A DNA stretch of 64,000 nt from Streptomyces sp. NBC_00654 (GTDB lineage Bacteria; Actinomycetota; Actinomycetes; Streptomycetales; Streptomycetaceae). Positions 42,320 to 50,342 of this stretch are shown in pieces; the stretch's first letter is position 1, and each line of letters starts with the position of its first letter. A program made the translations under genes and the position numbers. The DNA lies in the NCBI RefSeq assembly GCF_026341775.1, contig NZ_JAPEOB010000002.1, forward strand, positions 930,001-994,000. Direction: 5' to 3'. The notes below the pieces were generated by a model. It had not been told where the DNA came from. It saw only the letters and a list, made by a program, of their open reading frames with translations, and made no database searches.

Positions 42320-44482
42320 CTATCCGGTCACCGCGTCGAAGGAGAGCCAGGTACCCATGGGGGCCTGCTGACCCGCCCCGGGAACGGACCAGTCGCAGAC
42401 ACCGTACGGGAAGATCCCCGTCAGCTCCTTGAGCTGGGCTTCGGTCACCGGCACCTGGTAGTCGGTGCTGACCACGGGACGCTTGCGGCACTTGACGATG
42501 TCATTGGCCACATCGGCTCCGGCGACCATCCGCGGCGAGGTCCACACCGGGTAGAGGGTGTTGCACTCGGTGTTGCCGATGCCCTCCACCTGGGGTTCCG
42601 AGATCTTCTTCGCCCCGATGCCACGGGTCCAGCAGGCGTCGGTGAGTCCCTGCGGCCGATTGCGGACGATCTTCTCGATGGGGGCGTCGTTGCCGGGGTC
42701 CCCCTTGATGGCGGTGAGCCACTGGTCCATGTCGGCCACCATCCCGGCGAGGGTGAACCCGTGCCCGCTGGAGCGGGTGAGCATGACCTGGTTGGCGTGG
42801 GTGCCGTTGGCCTTGTCCAGGCGCGCCCGGGTGGAGAAGGAATGGAAGCGCATGTGCATGTCGCCGGTCGCGGCGTCGTCCGTGTAGTCGCGGTAGTCGA
42901 TGATCGGGATGTCGGCGAGACCGGCACCGCCGTTCAGCATGCGACCGGTGCGGTAGGCGAGCCGAACCGCCTTGAGATCGGCGACGGTGCGCTCCGCGGC
43001 GGGCTTGGCGTCGTCGTCGAGGCCGCCGATGCGCCGGTTCAGGTCGATGAACCGGTCCATGTCGATGGTCCCGTTGTTCAGGGCCTGAAGTCCGTACTGG
43101 ATACCGGTGTTGTCGAGCGGCCTGCGCGCCTTCCCGGTCTCCGGTACCTCGCCGTAGACGTTCACGGCGTGGCTGTACACGTCGCAGCGGGCACCGTCCG
43201 GGTTGGTGGCGGGGTTGTAGCGCTGCTCCTTGGGCAGCTGGGCAGGGCAGTACACCGTGGGGTCGATACGGCCGGCGGCCCGTGCCAGGCTGCCGATGCT
43301 CTCCCACGTGCCGAACCCGGAGACCGCCTTCTGCTGCTCCTTGGTGAACGCGTCGGGCGCGACATTGGTGAAGTAGTGGTTCAGGAGCTGGGCGTCGCTG
43401 AGCGTCTGGATCGTCCCGAAGCCGACGTCGGGGAAGCTGCAGCCGGAGAGGATGCCGTCCAGCAGGCCCGGGTAGTTGTCGGCGATCTGGTGGGTCTGGT
43501 ACGAGCCGCCGGAGCAGCCGTTCCCCATGGTGAAGGCCGGTTCGCCGTACGTCTCCACGAAGCGTTCCTTGACCATGCTCATGGTCTCGGCGGCCAGCAG
43601 GTCGTTGCAGTTGTTGCCGAAGACGTTCAGCGAGGACGAGGCGACGCCGTAGCCCTTGCTCAGATACGTGTCGTTCATGATGCCGACGGTCTTGCGGCCC
43701 TGGACGTACCAGCCGCCGTTGCAGCCCCCGCCGAATCCGTACACGAGGCGCCCGTTCCAGCCCGGCCCGCGCTCCAGCGGGTCGGGGGCGGGGGACAGCG
43801 GGTCGTGCAGTACGGCCGTCTCGTAGATGCCGCGGTTGATGGTGCCGGTCTCGACGCGGACGATGTACGGCACCTTCTTGCCCGCGCTCGTCGTGGCGGT
43901 CGCCAGGTCGGCGGGACGGTCGTTCACGTCGGGCAGGGCGACGAACGTGCCGGCCGTGGTGCGGTACATGTAGTCGACGCGGGTCTCGGCCGAGCAGTTC
44001 TCGTCGGTGGGCTGCCCGAGGGTGCCGCCGGTGACCGTCTTGAACTCGGCCGTGTCACAGATGAACGGCTTCTCGTGCGGCCCGGAGAACACCGGCCCCG
44101 TGATGGGGTGGTTCTTCAGGGTCACCTCTCCGCTGTCCGCGCCCTGAGCCGTGGCCGTGAGCCTGTTCTCGCCCTTGGACAGCTCCTTCACCACGCCCAT
44201 CAGCGCGTTCTCGCCGGACGGCCGGAAGCTCGATGTCACGTCCCGGCCGTCCACCGCGATCCGGATGCTGTCGGCCGCTATGGACGCGGGCGCCACGACA
44301 CGTATCAGGGCGTCGTCCCCCGACACCACTCCGGGCCGCGACGACACGGCCGTCACCTGTAGCTTCTCGCTCTCGCGTTCCTGGCTGCCGGCCGGCGTCG
44401 CGGACGCGCCGACCAGCACGCCCATGAACGCCACGCCGGCCAGGCCCATCCGGACCGGTCTCGCGGCTCCTGTGAACGACAT
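42320..44482 (-). CDS. Secreted DUF6351 alpha/beta-hydrolase-like protein
   Basis: A 720-residue exported protein. Signal: RMGLAGVAFMGVLVGASATP. An Ig-like first domain (residues about 40-125, ALIRVVAPASIAADSIRIAV) precedes a hydrolase domain with GWNGRLVYGFGGGCNGGWYV (oxyanion loop), the nucleophile elbow TMGNGCSGGSYQTHQIADNY, DGILSGCSFPDVGFG, a late Asp in IPIIDYRDYTDD and the His in RSSGHGFTL. Many paired Cys suggest disulfides. This resembles tannase/feruloyl esterase and hydroxybutyrate-oligomer hydrolases; the substrate is unknown. ATG at 44482. It is on the same strand as, and 89 bp downstream of, the enolase-superfamily gene. Confidence 0.8.
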   Translation of the reverse strand: MSFTGAARPVRMGLAGVAFMGVLVGASATPAGSQERESEKLQVTAVSSRPGVVSGDDALIRVVAPASIAADSIRIAVDGRDVTSSFRPSGENALMGVVKELSKGENRLTATAQGADSGEVTLKNHPITGPVFSGPHEKPFICDTAEFKTVTGGTLGQPTDENCSAETRVDYMYRTTAGTFVALPDVNDRPADLATATTSAGKKVPYIVRVETGTINRGIYETAVLHDPLSPAPDPLERGPGWNGRLVYGFGGGCNGGWYVQGRKTVGIMNDTYLSKGYGVASSSLNVFGNNCNDLLAAETMSMVKERFVETYGEPAFTMGNGCSGGSYQTHQIADNYPGLLDGILSGCSFPDVGFGTIQTLSDAQLLNHYFTNVAPDAFTKEQQKAVSGFGTWESIGSLARAAGRIDPTVYCPAQLPKEQRYNPATNPDGARCDVYSHAVNVYGEVPETGKARRPLDNTGIQYGLQALNNGTIDMDRFIDLNRRIGGLDDDAKPAAERTVADLKAVRLAYRTGRMLNGGAGLADIPIIDYRDYTDDAATGDMHMRFHSFSTRARLDKANGTHANQVMLTRSSGHGFTLAGMVADMDQWLTAIKGDPGNDAPIEKIVRNRPQGLTDACWTRGIGAKKISEPQVEGIGNTECNTLYPVWTSPRMVAGADVANDIVKCRKRPVVSTDYQVPVTEAQLKELTGIFPYGVCDWSVPGAGQQAPMGTWLSFDAVTG

Positions 44483-44571
44483 GACGGAACTCGCCTCACT
44501 TCCTGGGGTGGGAAATCGTGTGTGCTGTGCATACGCGGGCTGCGGCCGGCCCTGCCCGGCCCGGCCCGGGG

Positions 44572-45714
44572 CTACCAGTTGGTGAACGCCCCGTCCGACG
44601 TACGCAGGTGCGGGCGCTCGGCCGCGTGTGCCTGGTACCGGCGCGCCGCCTCCCGGTCGATGTCGACGCCGATGCCGGGCAGTTCGCTCAGCTCCACCCG
44701 CCCCGGCAGGATCGTCGGCCGCGCGGTGAAGAGGGCGGCGATGGCGGGCTCGGGGTCGGTCTGGTGCTCCTGGATCGCCGCGTTGGGGCAGGCCAGGTTG
44801 AGCTGGAGCGAGGAGGCCGCGGTGACCGGGCCGAGCGGGTTGTGGGTGGCGAGCTTGATGTGGTGGGTCTCCGCCATCGCCGCGATCTTCTTCGCCTCGG
44901 TCAGGCCGGCGGCCACCCCCACGTCCACGCGCGCGTAGTCGATGAGGTCGTCCTCGATGAGCGTCCTGAACTCCCATTTGGAGCCGTACTGTTCGCCCGC
45001 GGCCAGCGGCACCCCGGTGCGTGCCCGCAGCATGCGGTAGCTGTCCGGGTTCTCACAGCGCAGCGGGTCCTCGACGAAGAACGGACGGGCCGCCTCGATC
45101 TCCCTGCACAGGGTCAGCGCCTCCGGCGGATCCAGGCGCGTATGGACGTCGAGGATCAGCTCCACCTCGTCGCCGACCGCGTCGCGCACCTGGTGGAAGA
45201 GGCCGACCGAGTCGCGCAGGCAGCGGCGGGCGTCGAGCGTGCCGTCGGCGTCGTGCGGCGAGGCGAACCGCAGATGACGCCAGCCCTGCGCGACCAGGTC
45301 GCGGCAGCGGTCCAGGAACCACTCGCGGTCGTCGTAGCCGTCGCCGACATGCACATAGGCGGGTACGTGATCACGTACCCGGCCGCCGAGCAGTTCGTGC
45401 ACGGGTACGCCGAGCGCCTTGCCGCGGATGTCCCAGAGGGCCACGTCCACCGCGGCGATGGCGGCGCCGAGTATGCGGTCGGCGGGGAAGAACCCGCGCC
45501 GGAACATCACCTGCCAGAGGTGCTCGATACGCCTCGGGTCCTCGCCGACGATCAGCTCCGCGAGGTGCTCCAGACCGCCCGCGACCGCCCGTTGGCGCGA
45601 CCTGATGCCGACCTCGCCCAGGCCGTGGATGCCCTCGTCGGTGTCGACCACGACCAGCATCATGCTGTCGCCGTGGTCGGGAAGAGTCAGCACTTCCAGG
45701 CCGGTGATCTTCAT
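44572..45714 (-). CDS. Enolase-superfamily sugar acid dehydratase (galactonate/mannonate type)
   Basis: Mandelate racemase subgroup, 380 residues. MKITGLEVLTLPDHGD and TDEGIHGLGEVG form the capping domain; metal ligands are Asp189 (ILDVHTRL), Glu215 (FVEDPL) and Glu241 (AAGEQYG), with His191 as likely acid and His291 (LATHNPLGPVTAA) as likely base. The MAETHHIKLATHNPLGP block closely follows galactonate dehydratase. It should remove water from an aldonate to give a 2-keto-3-deoxy sugar acid. GGAG precedes the ATG. A LacI-type operator lies 14 bp upstream of the start and the gene diverges from the LacI regulator, so it belongs to the sugar locus. Confidence 0.88.
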   Translation of the reverse strand: MKITGLEVLTLPDHGDSMMLVVVDTDEGIHGLGEVGIRSRQRAVAGGLEHLAELIVGEDPRRIEHLWQVMFRRGFFPADRILGAAIAAVDVALWDIRGKALGVPVHELLGGRVRDHVPAYVHVGDGYDDREWFLDRCRDLVAQGWRHLRFASPHDADGTLDARRCLRDSVGLFHQVRDAVGDEVELILDVHTRLDPPEALTLCREIEAARPFFVEDPLRCENPDSYRMLRARTGVPLAAGEQYGSKWEFRTLIEDDLIDYARVDVGVAAGLTEAKKIAAMAETHHIKLATHNPLGPVTAASSLQLNLACPNAAIQEHQTDPEPAIAALFTARPTILPGRVELSELPGIGVDIDREAARRYQAHAAERPHLRTSDGAFTNW

Positions 45715-45727
45715 TCCACTCCTCTAT

Positions 45728-45739
45728 GAAAACGTTCCC
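45728..45739. promoter_or_regulatory. LacI-type operator, dehydratase side
   Basis: GAAAACGTTCCC, centre AACGTT at 45731-45736, 14 bp before the dehydratase start codon and overlapping its leader. Matches the second site at 45861-45870 in the GGGAACGTT half. Confidence 0.75.
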
Positions 45740-45849
45740 GCGATTTCAGTGCCGTTCTTGAGAGCACATCATCGACGGCAGTCGAACCGGAGCGCAAGAC
45801 CCATGCATACAGAAGGTTTTCCTGGATGAAATAGTCCTGACACATCTCT

Positions 45850-45878
45850 TGACATGCTGTGGGAACGTTCGCAAACAT
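45850..45878 (+). promoter_or_regulatory. lacI-like gene promoter with internal operator
   Basis: TTGACA at 45850-45855, then GGGAACGTTC at 45861-45870 with AACGTT centre, then AAACAT at the -10 distance (18-nt spacer). The operator sits between the boxes, so the encoded repressor should shut its own promoter. The rest of the 233-bp intergenic region is AT-richer and has no ORF. Confidence 0.7.
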
Positions 45879-45947
45879 CAACCGCAATCGCAGGATCCAG
45901 ATGTGAGGCGGCCGGGTCACCGGCTCAAGACGACGAGGAGGCCGTCC

Positions 45948-46949
45948 GTGGCAGTAACGATCCGGGAGGTGGCGAGCGCCGCGGGTGTCTCGGTGTCGAC
46001 GGTGTCCCGTGCGTTCACCGCACCCGACCAGGTGCAGCCGACGACACGGCAGCGCATCCTCGACGCCGCGGCCAAGCTCGGCTACTCCCCCAACCCGGCG
46101 GCCCGTTCACTGCGCGGCGGCGGCACCGGAACGCTCGGCCTGATCGTCCCGGACATCGCCAACCCGTTCTTCCCGCCGATCATCAAGGCGATGCAGGCCC
46201 GCGCCCGGCATCTGGGCTATACGGTTCTGGTGGCCGACAGCGACGAGCGCGAGGCGGACGAGCTGGCCGCCATCGCGGCCGTGTCGAAGCGGGTCGACGG
46301 CCTGATCCTGTGGGCCTCCACCCTCACCGAGGACCGGCTCCACGAACTCGCGGGCCGGATGCCGCTGGTGGTGGTGAACCGGCATGTGCCGGGCATCCCC
46401 GAGGTCCGGATCTCACTGTCCGCCGGCATCGCGCAGGCCGCCGAGCTGCTGAAGGCGTACGGCCATCGGCGCTGCGTATTCATCAACGCGTCCCGCGCCG
46501 AGCTGAGCCGCGGCAAGTCCATCCAGGAGTCCTTCGAAGCCCTCGACCTCTCCCTGTCCGAGCTGGGACCGTACGAGCCGCGGTTCGAGACGGGCGTGCA
46601 CGCCGCCACCCTCGTCGCCGCCCATGAGGCGACGGCCGTGATCGCCCACAACGACCTGGTCGCCCTCGGCGTGCTGCACCAGATGGCCAATCTGGGCATG
46701 AACGTGCCGCGCGACGTCAGCGTCATCGGCATCGACGACACGCTGCTCGCCTCCGTCTCCACCCCGAGCCTGACCACGATCAGGATCGACCCCGAGGAGA
46801 TCGCCACGCGTGCCGGGGACCTCCTGATCGAGACGATCGCGAGCGCGACGGGCCGTACCGGCACAGGTCCTGACATCACGTCCCCCGTCGTCGAGATCGG
46901 CTCCCGCCTGATCCCCCGCGCCTCGACGGGCCCCGCACCCGCCCACTGA
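45948..46949 (+). CDS. LacI family transcriptional regulator
   Basis: 333 residues. HTH and hinge: VTIREVASAAGVSVSTVSRA, FTAPDQVQPTTRQRILDAAA, KLGYSPNPAARSLRGG. The periplasmic-binding-like domain has LGLIVPDIANPFFPPIIKAM, DGLILWASTL, HEATAVIAHNDLVALGVL and VSVIGIDDTLLASVSTPSLT. GTG at 45948 follows GAGGAGG. It controls the divergent dehydratase and, being first gene of the plus-strand run, the transporter genes. Its inducer is likely the imported sugar or its acid. Confidence 0.95.
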   Translation: MAVTIREVASAAGVSVSTVSRAFTAPDQVQPTTRQRILDAAAKLGYSPNPAARSLRGGGTGTLGLIVPDIANPFFPPIIKAMQARARHLGYTVLVADSDEREADELAAIAAVSKRVDGLILWASTLTEDRLHELAGRMPLVVVNRHVPGIPEVRISLSAGIAQAAELLKAYGHRRCVFINASRAELSRGKSIQESFEALDLSLSELGPYEPRFETGVHAATLVAAHEATAVIAHNDLVALGVLHQMANLGMNVPRDVSVIGIDDTLLASVSTPSLTTIRIDPEEIATRAGDLLIETIASATGRTGTGPDITSPVVEIGSRLIPRASTGPAPAH

Positions 46950-47028
46950 TCCACGACGCGCGCCACCGCGGCGCGCCGAGCACCCCCTACACCGCACCGA
47001 GCCCACTCCTGCCCTTCTTGGAGCCGTT
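46950..47028. other. Leader between lacI-like gene and ABC genes
   Basis: A weak 7-bp hairpin (46958-46976, GCGCGCC / GGCGCGC) lies after the regulator stop; it may partly attenuate transcription. No AACGTT operator is seen here, so the transporter genes probably rely on the upstream promoter. Confidence 0.3.
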
Positions 47029-48408
47029 ATGCCCAGAAACTCCCGCTCTGCAGCCATCCTTGGCTGCATGGCGCTGACCGCGACCCTCGCGGGCTGTTCC
47101 TCCCTCACCCCGAGCAGCGCCGGAGGGGACGGCGATCTCGTGCTGCGGGTGCAGGGCATGCCGCCGGCCACCGACAAGCCGGGGGTCGCCCTGTTCAAGA
47201 AGCAGGTGGCCGACTTCGAGAAGGCCAACCCGGGCATCAAGGTCAAGGGTTCGACCACGGTCTTCGACCCGCTGACGTTCTCCGCCAAGCTGTCCGGCGG
47301 CAATGTCGAGGACGTCATCAGGGTGCCGCTGACCGAGCCGCAGCGGCTCATCCAGCAGAAGCAGGTACAGCCGATCACCGGGCAGCTCAAGGAGTGGGAG
47401 CACTTCAAGGAGTTCAACCCCCAGGTCCTCCAGCCGCTCACCGACAGTGCCGGCGATGTGTACGGCGTCCCGCAGAATCCTTACGCCCAGGGCCTGGTCT
47501 ACAACCGCGAGCTCTTCGAGAAGGCCGGCCTCGACCCCGACCGGCCGCCGGCCACCTGGGCGGAGGTCCGTACCGCCGCCAAGAAGATCAGCGACAGTAC
47601 CGGCAGGGCGGGCTTCGTCCACGAGTCGAAGGACAACCAGGGCGGCTGGCAGCTGACGATGCTGTCGTACGCCTTCGGCGGCGAGCTGCAGAAGGAGGAG
47701 GGTGGCAAGTACACCGCCACGCTCACCGGGGAGCCGACGAAGAAGGCGCTGGGACTGCTCAAGGACATGCGCTGGAAGGACGATTCGCTCGGCAAGACCC
47801 TCCTCAACAACCAGAACGACGTGATCAAGCAGTTCGCGGCCGGGCAGGTCGGCATGTTCATGGGCAGCCCGGGGACGTACCGACTGGCGAAGATGCAGTT
47901 CGGCATGGAGAACACCGACGCCTTCGGAGTGGCCCCGATGCCGCAGTCCGGCGGCGACTCGACACTCACCGGCGGCGACATCTACATGGTCCCCAAGTCC
48001 GCCGACAAGAAGCACGCGGCAGCCGCGGTGGACTGGCTGACCTTCGCCTACGCCAAGCCGCAGTACAGCACCGACATGGCCGCCGAGCAGGCCAAGGCGC
48101 TCTCCGCCGACCCGAAGTCCGCCGTGGGCGTGCCGACGCTGCCGGTCTTCGACAAGGCGCGGCAGGCCGAGATCGATGCCGCGATCAAGCCGTACGTCAA
48201 TGTGAAGCTCCAGAACTTCAAGCCGTACACCGACGGTCTCTCCACGCTGAAGCTGAAGCCGGAGCCGCCGTTCCAGGCGCAGACGCTGTACACCGCGCTC
48301 GACCCGGTGGTCCAGGCAGTACTCACCAAGCGCGATGCCGACATCGACGCCCTGCTCGCCTCGGCCGAGAAGGACGTCAATGCCAAGCTCGCCGCGGACC
48401 AGAAGTAG
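47029..48408 (+). CDS. ABC sugar transporter, solute-binding lipoprotein
   Basis: 459 residues of the extracellular solute-binding family 1. The signal ends in the lipobox LAGC with Cys23. Mature segments FKKQVADFEKANPGIKVKGS, YGVPQNPYAQGLVYNRELFE, FAAGQVGMFMGSPGTYRLAK and GGDIYMVPKSADKKHAAAAV are typical for oligosaccharide or sugar ligands. GGAG precedes the ATG. It delivers the ligand to the two permeases that follow. No ATPase gene is present; Streptomyces carbohydrate importers usually share the MsiK ATPase encoded elsewhere. Confidence 0.94.
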   Translation: MPRNSRSAAILGCMALTATLAGCSSLTPSSAGGDGDLVLRVQGMPPATDKPGVALFKKQVADFEKANPGIKVKGSTTVFDPLTFSAKLSGGNVEDVIRVPLTEPQRLIQQKQVQPITGQLKEWEHFKEFNPQVLQPLTDSAGDVYGVPQNPYAQGLVYNRELFEKAGLDPDRPPATWAEVRTAAKKISDSTGRAGFVHESKDNQGGWQLTMLSYAFGGELQKEEGGKYTATLTGEPTKKALGLLKDMRWKDDSLGKTLLNNQNDVIKQFAAGQVGMFMGSPGTYRLAKMQFGMENTDAFGVAPMPQSGGDSTLTGGDIYMVPKSADKKHAAAAVDWLTFAYAKPQYSTDMAAEQAKALSADPKSAVGVPTLPVFDKARQAEIDAAIKPYVNVKLQNFKPYTDGLSTLKLKPEPPFQAQTLYTALDPVVQAVLTKRDADIDALLASAEKDVNAKLAADQK

Positions 48409-48415
48409 CCGGCCC

Positions 48416-49366
48416 ATGGCCCTGCTCACTCCGTCCCGGCGCCCGGCCGCCGCGTCCAAGGAACCCGCACCGCGGACCCTGCCGCAGCGGCGGCGCGGCA
48501 CCGGCGCCCGCAAGCAGCTCACGGCCTGGCTGTTCCTCGTTCCCGCACTGCTGGTCTTCGGGCTCTTCGCCTGGTGGCCGATCGTGCGCAGCCTGCTGAT
48601 CAGCTTCCAGAAGACCAACCTGGTCGATCCCGCGGTCTGGGTCGGTCTGGACAATTTCCGTGCCCTGTTCGACGATCCGCTGCTCGCCACCGCTGTCGGG
48701 AACACCCTGTTCTTCGTGGGCCTCGGCCTGCTGATCGGCTTCCCGGCGCCGCTGGTCCTGGCCGCGATCATGTCGACGGTGCGGCGCGGCGCCGGCGTCT
48801 ACCGCTTCCTGGTGTATCTGCCGGTGGTCATCCCGCCCGTGGTGGCGATCCTGCTCTGGAAGTGGTTCTACGATCCCGGGAGCGGGCTCTTCAACAACGT
48901 CCTCGGCAAGGTCGGGCTCGGCCCGTACTCATGGCTGGAGTCCTCCGACAGCGCCATGCTCTCGCTGGTCCTGGAGTCCACCTGGGCCGGCATGGGCGGC
49001 GCCGTCCTGATCTACCTCGCGGCGATGGTCGGCATCCCCGGCGAACTCTACGAGGCCGCCGAGGTGGACGGCGCCGGGATCTGGCGGCGGATCTGGCATG
49101 TGATGCTGCCCCAGCTGAGGTCGGTCATCGGCCTGTTGCTGCTCGTCCAGCTGATCAACACGGTGCAGGTCTTCACCGAGCCGTACGTCTTCACCGGCGG
49201 CGGACCCGACAACTCCACCCTCACGGTCCTGCTGCTGATCTTCCGCTACGCCTTCCAGGACGGCGAGTACGGCCAGGCCGCCGCGCTCTCCTTCCTGATG
49301 GTGCTCGCCCTCGCCCTGCTCTCCGGGGTCTACCTGCGGGCAACCCGCAGCTGGAGCACGTCATGA
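48416..49366 (+). CDS. ABC sugar transporter permease 1
   Basis: 316 residues of the MalF type. A basic N-terminus of about 35 residues precedes six helices, first at LTAWLFLVPALLVFGLFAWW. The EAA loop that contacts the ATPase is GELYEAAEVDGAGIWRRIWH followed by VMLPQLR. GGPDNSTLTVLLLIFRYAF is conserved in sugar permeases. It begins 8 bp after the binding protein gene and its stop overlaps the start of permease 2 as ATGA. Confidence 0.94.
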   Translation: MALLTPSRRPAAASKEPAPRTLPQRRRGTGARKQLTAWLFLVPALLVFGLFAWWPIVRSLLISFQKTNLVDPAVWVGLDNFRALFDDPLLATAVGNTLFFVGLGLLIGFPAPLVLAAIMSTVRRGAGVYRFLVYLPVVIPPVVAILLWKWFYDPGSGLFNNVLGKVGLGPYSWLESSDSAMLSLVLESTWAGMGGAVLIYLAAMVGIPGELYEAAEVDGAGIWRRIWHVMLPQLRSVIGLLLLVQLINTVQVFTEPYVFTGGGPDNSTLTVLLLIFRYAFQDGEYGQAAALSFLMVLALALLSGVYLRATRSWSTS

Positions 49367-50241
49367 CCACGCTCACCACCTTCGTCTCCACCAGCGACCG
49401 CCAGCGCCCCGGCGTGCGCGCCGCAGTGCGCTCCATCCAGGTGCTCACCCTGATCCTGCTGCTGCTCATCGGCATCGGACCGCTGTACTGGATGGTCAAG
49501 GGCGCGGTCTCACCGCCCACCGAGCTCACCACCCAGCCCCTGGCCCTCTGGCCGGACCGGCCGGCCCTGGGCAACTTCTCGACGGCGTACACCGATCTGA
49601 GCGTCGGCCGCTATCTGATGAACACCTTCCTGGTGGTCGGCGGATCGTGGTTCGTGCAGCTCTTCGTCTCGGCCACGGCGGGCTTCGCCCTTTCGGTGCT
49701 CAGGCCGAAATTCGGCAAGGTCATCTACGGGGCGATCCTCGCCACGATGTTCGTGCCGTACACGGTGAACATGGTCAGCCTCTTCATGACCGTGATCGAT
49801 GTGCCGTTCCTGCATCTCAACCTGGGCGACACCTACTGGGCGATCTGGCTGCCGGCCGGGACGAACGCCTTCACGGTGCTGCTCGCCAAGCAGTTCTTCG
49901 ACGCCCTGCCCAAGGAGCTGTTCGACGCGGCGCGGGTCGACGGGGCGAGTACATGGCAGCTGCTGACCAAGATCGTGCTGCCCATGAGCAAGCCGGTGCT
50001 CGCCGTGATCAGTCTGCTCGCGGTGATGCACTCCTGGAAGGACTTCATCTGGCCGCTGGTGGCCATCACCGACCCCGAGAAGCAGCCGATCAGCGTCGCT
50101 CTCGCCCAGCTCGCCACACAGGCCCCGCAGGACCAGCTGATCGCCGCGATGGTGCTCGCCGTCGCCCCGCCGGTGCTCGTCTTCGTCGTCTGCCAGAAGT
50201 ACATCGTCGCCGGACTCGGCTTCACCGGAGTCAAGGGCTGA
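49363..50241 (+). CDS. ABC sugar transporter permease 2
   Basis: 292 residues of the MalG type. Six helices from VLTLILLLLIGIGPLYWMVK; EAA loop KELFDAARVDGASTWQLLTK then IVLPMSKPVLAVIS; C-terminal RYIVAGLGFTGVKG-like end (QKYIVAGLGFTGVKG). The ATG overlaps the previous stop by 4 bp, so the pair is translated together. It forms the pore with permease 1. Confidence 0.94.
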   Translation: MTTLTTFVSTSDRQRPGVRAAVRSIQVLTLILLLLIGIGPLYWMVKGAVSPPTELTTQPLALWPDRPALGNFSTAYTDLSVGRYLMNTFLVVGGSWFVQLFVSATAGFALSVLRPKFGKVIYGAILATMFVPYTVNMVSLFMTVIDVPFLHLNLGDTYWAIWLPAGTNAFTVLLAKQFFDALPKELFDAARVDGASTWQLLTKIVLPMSKPVLAVISLLAVMHSWKDFIWPLVAITDPEKQPISVALAQLATQAPQDQLIAAMVLAVAPPVLVFVVCQKYIVAGLGFTGVKG

Positions 50242-50342
50242 GTTCCGCCGGAACCGGCAGCCGGGCTCGCACCGACCGCACCACACCTTCCGCTCCGCAT
50301 CCGGAGCATCCGGAACACCCCGACCAAGAGAAGGGCACCTCC

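Noticed and set aside
46958..46976. Terminator between the LacI gene and the ABC genes
   Set aside because: Only a 7-bp stem with no T tract; not enough to separate the genes into two transcripts.
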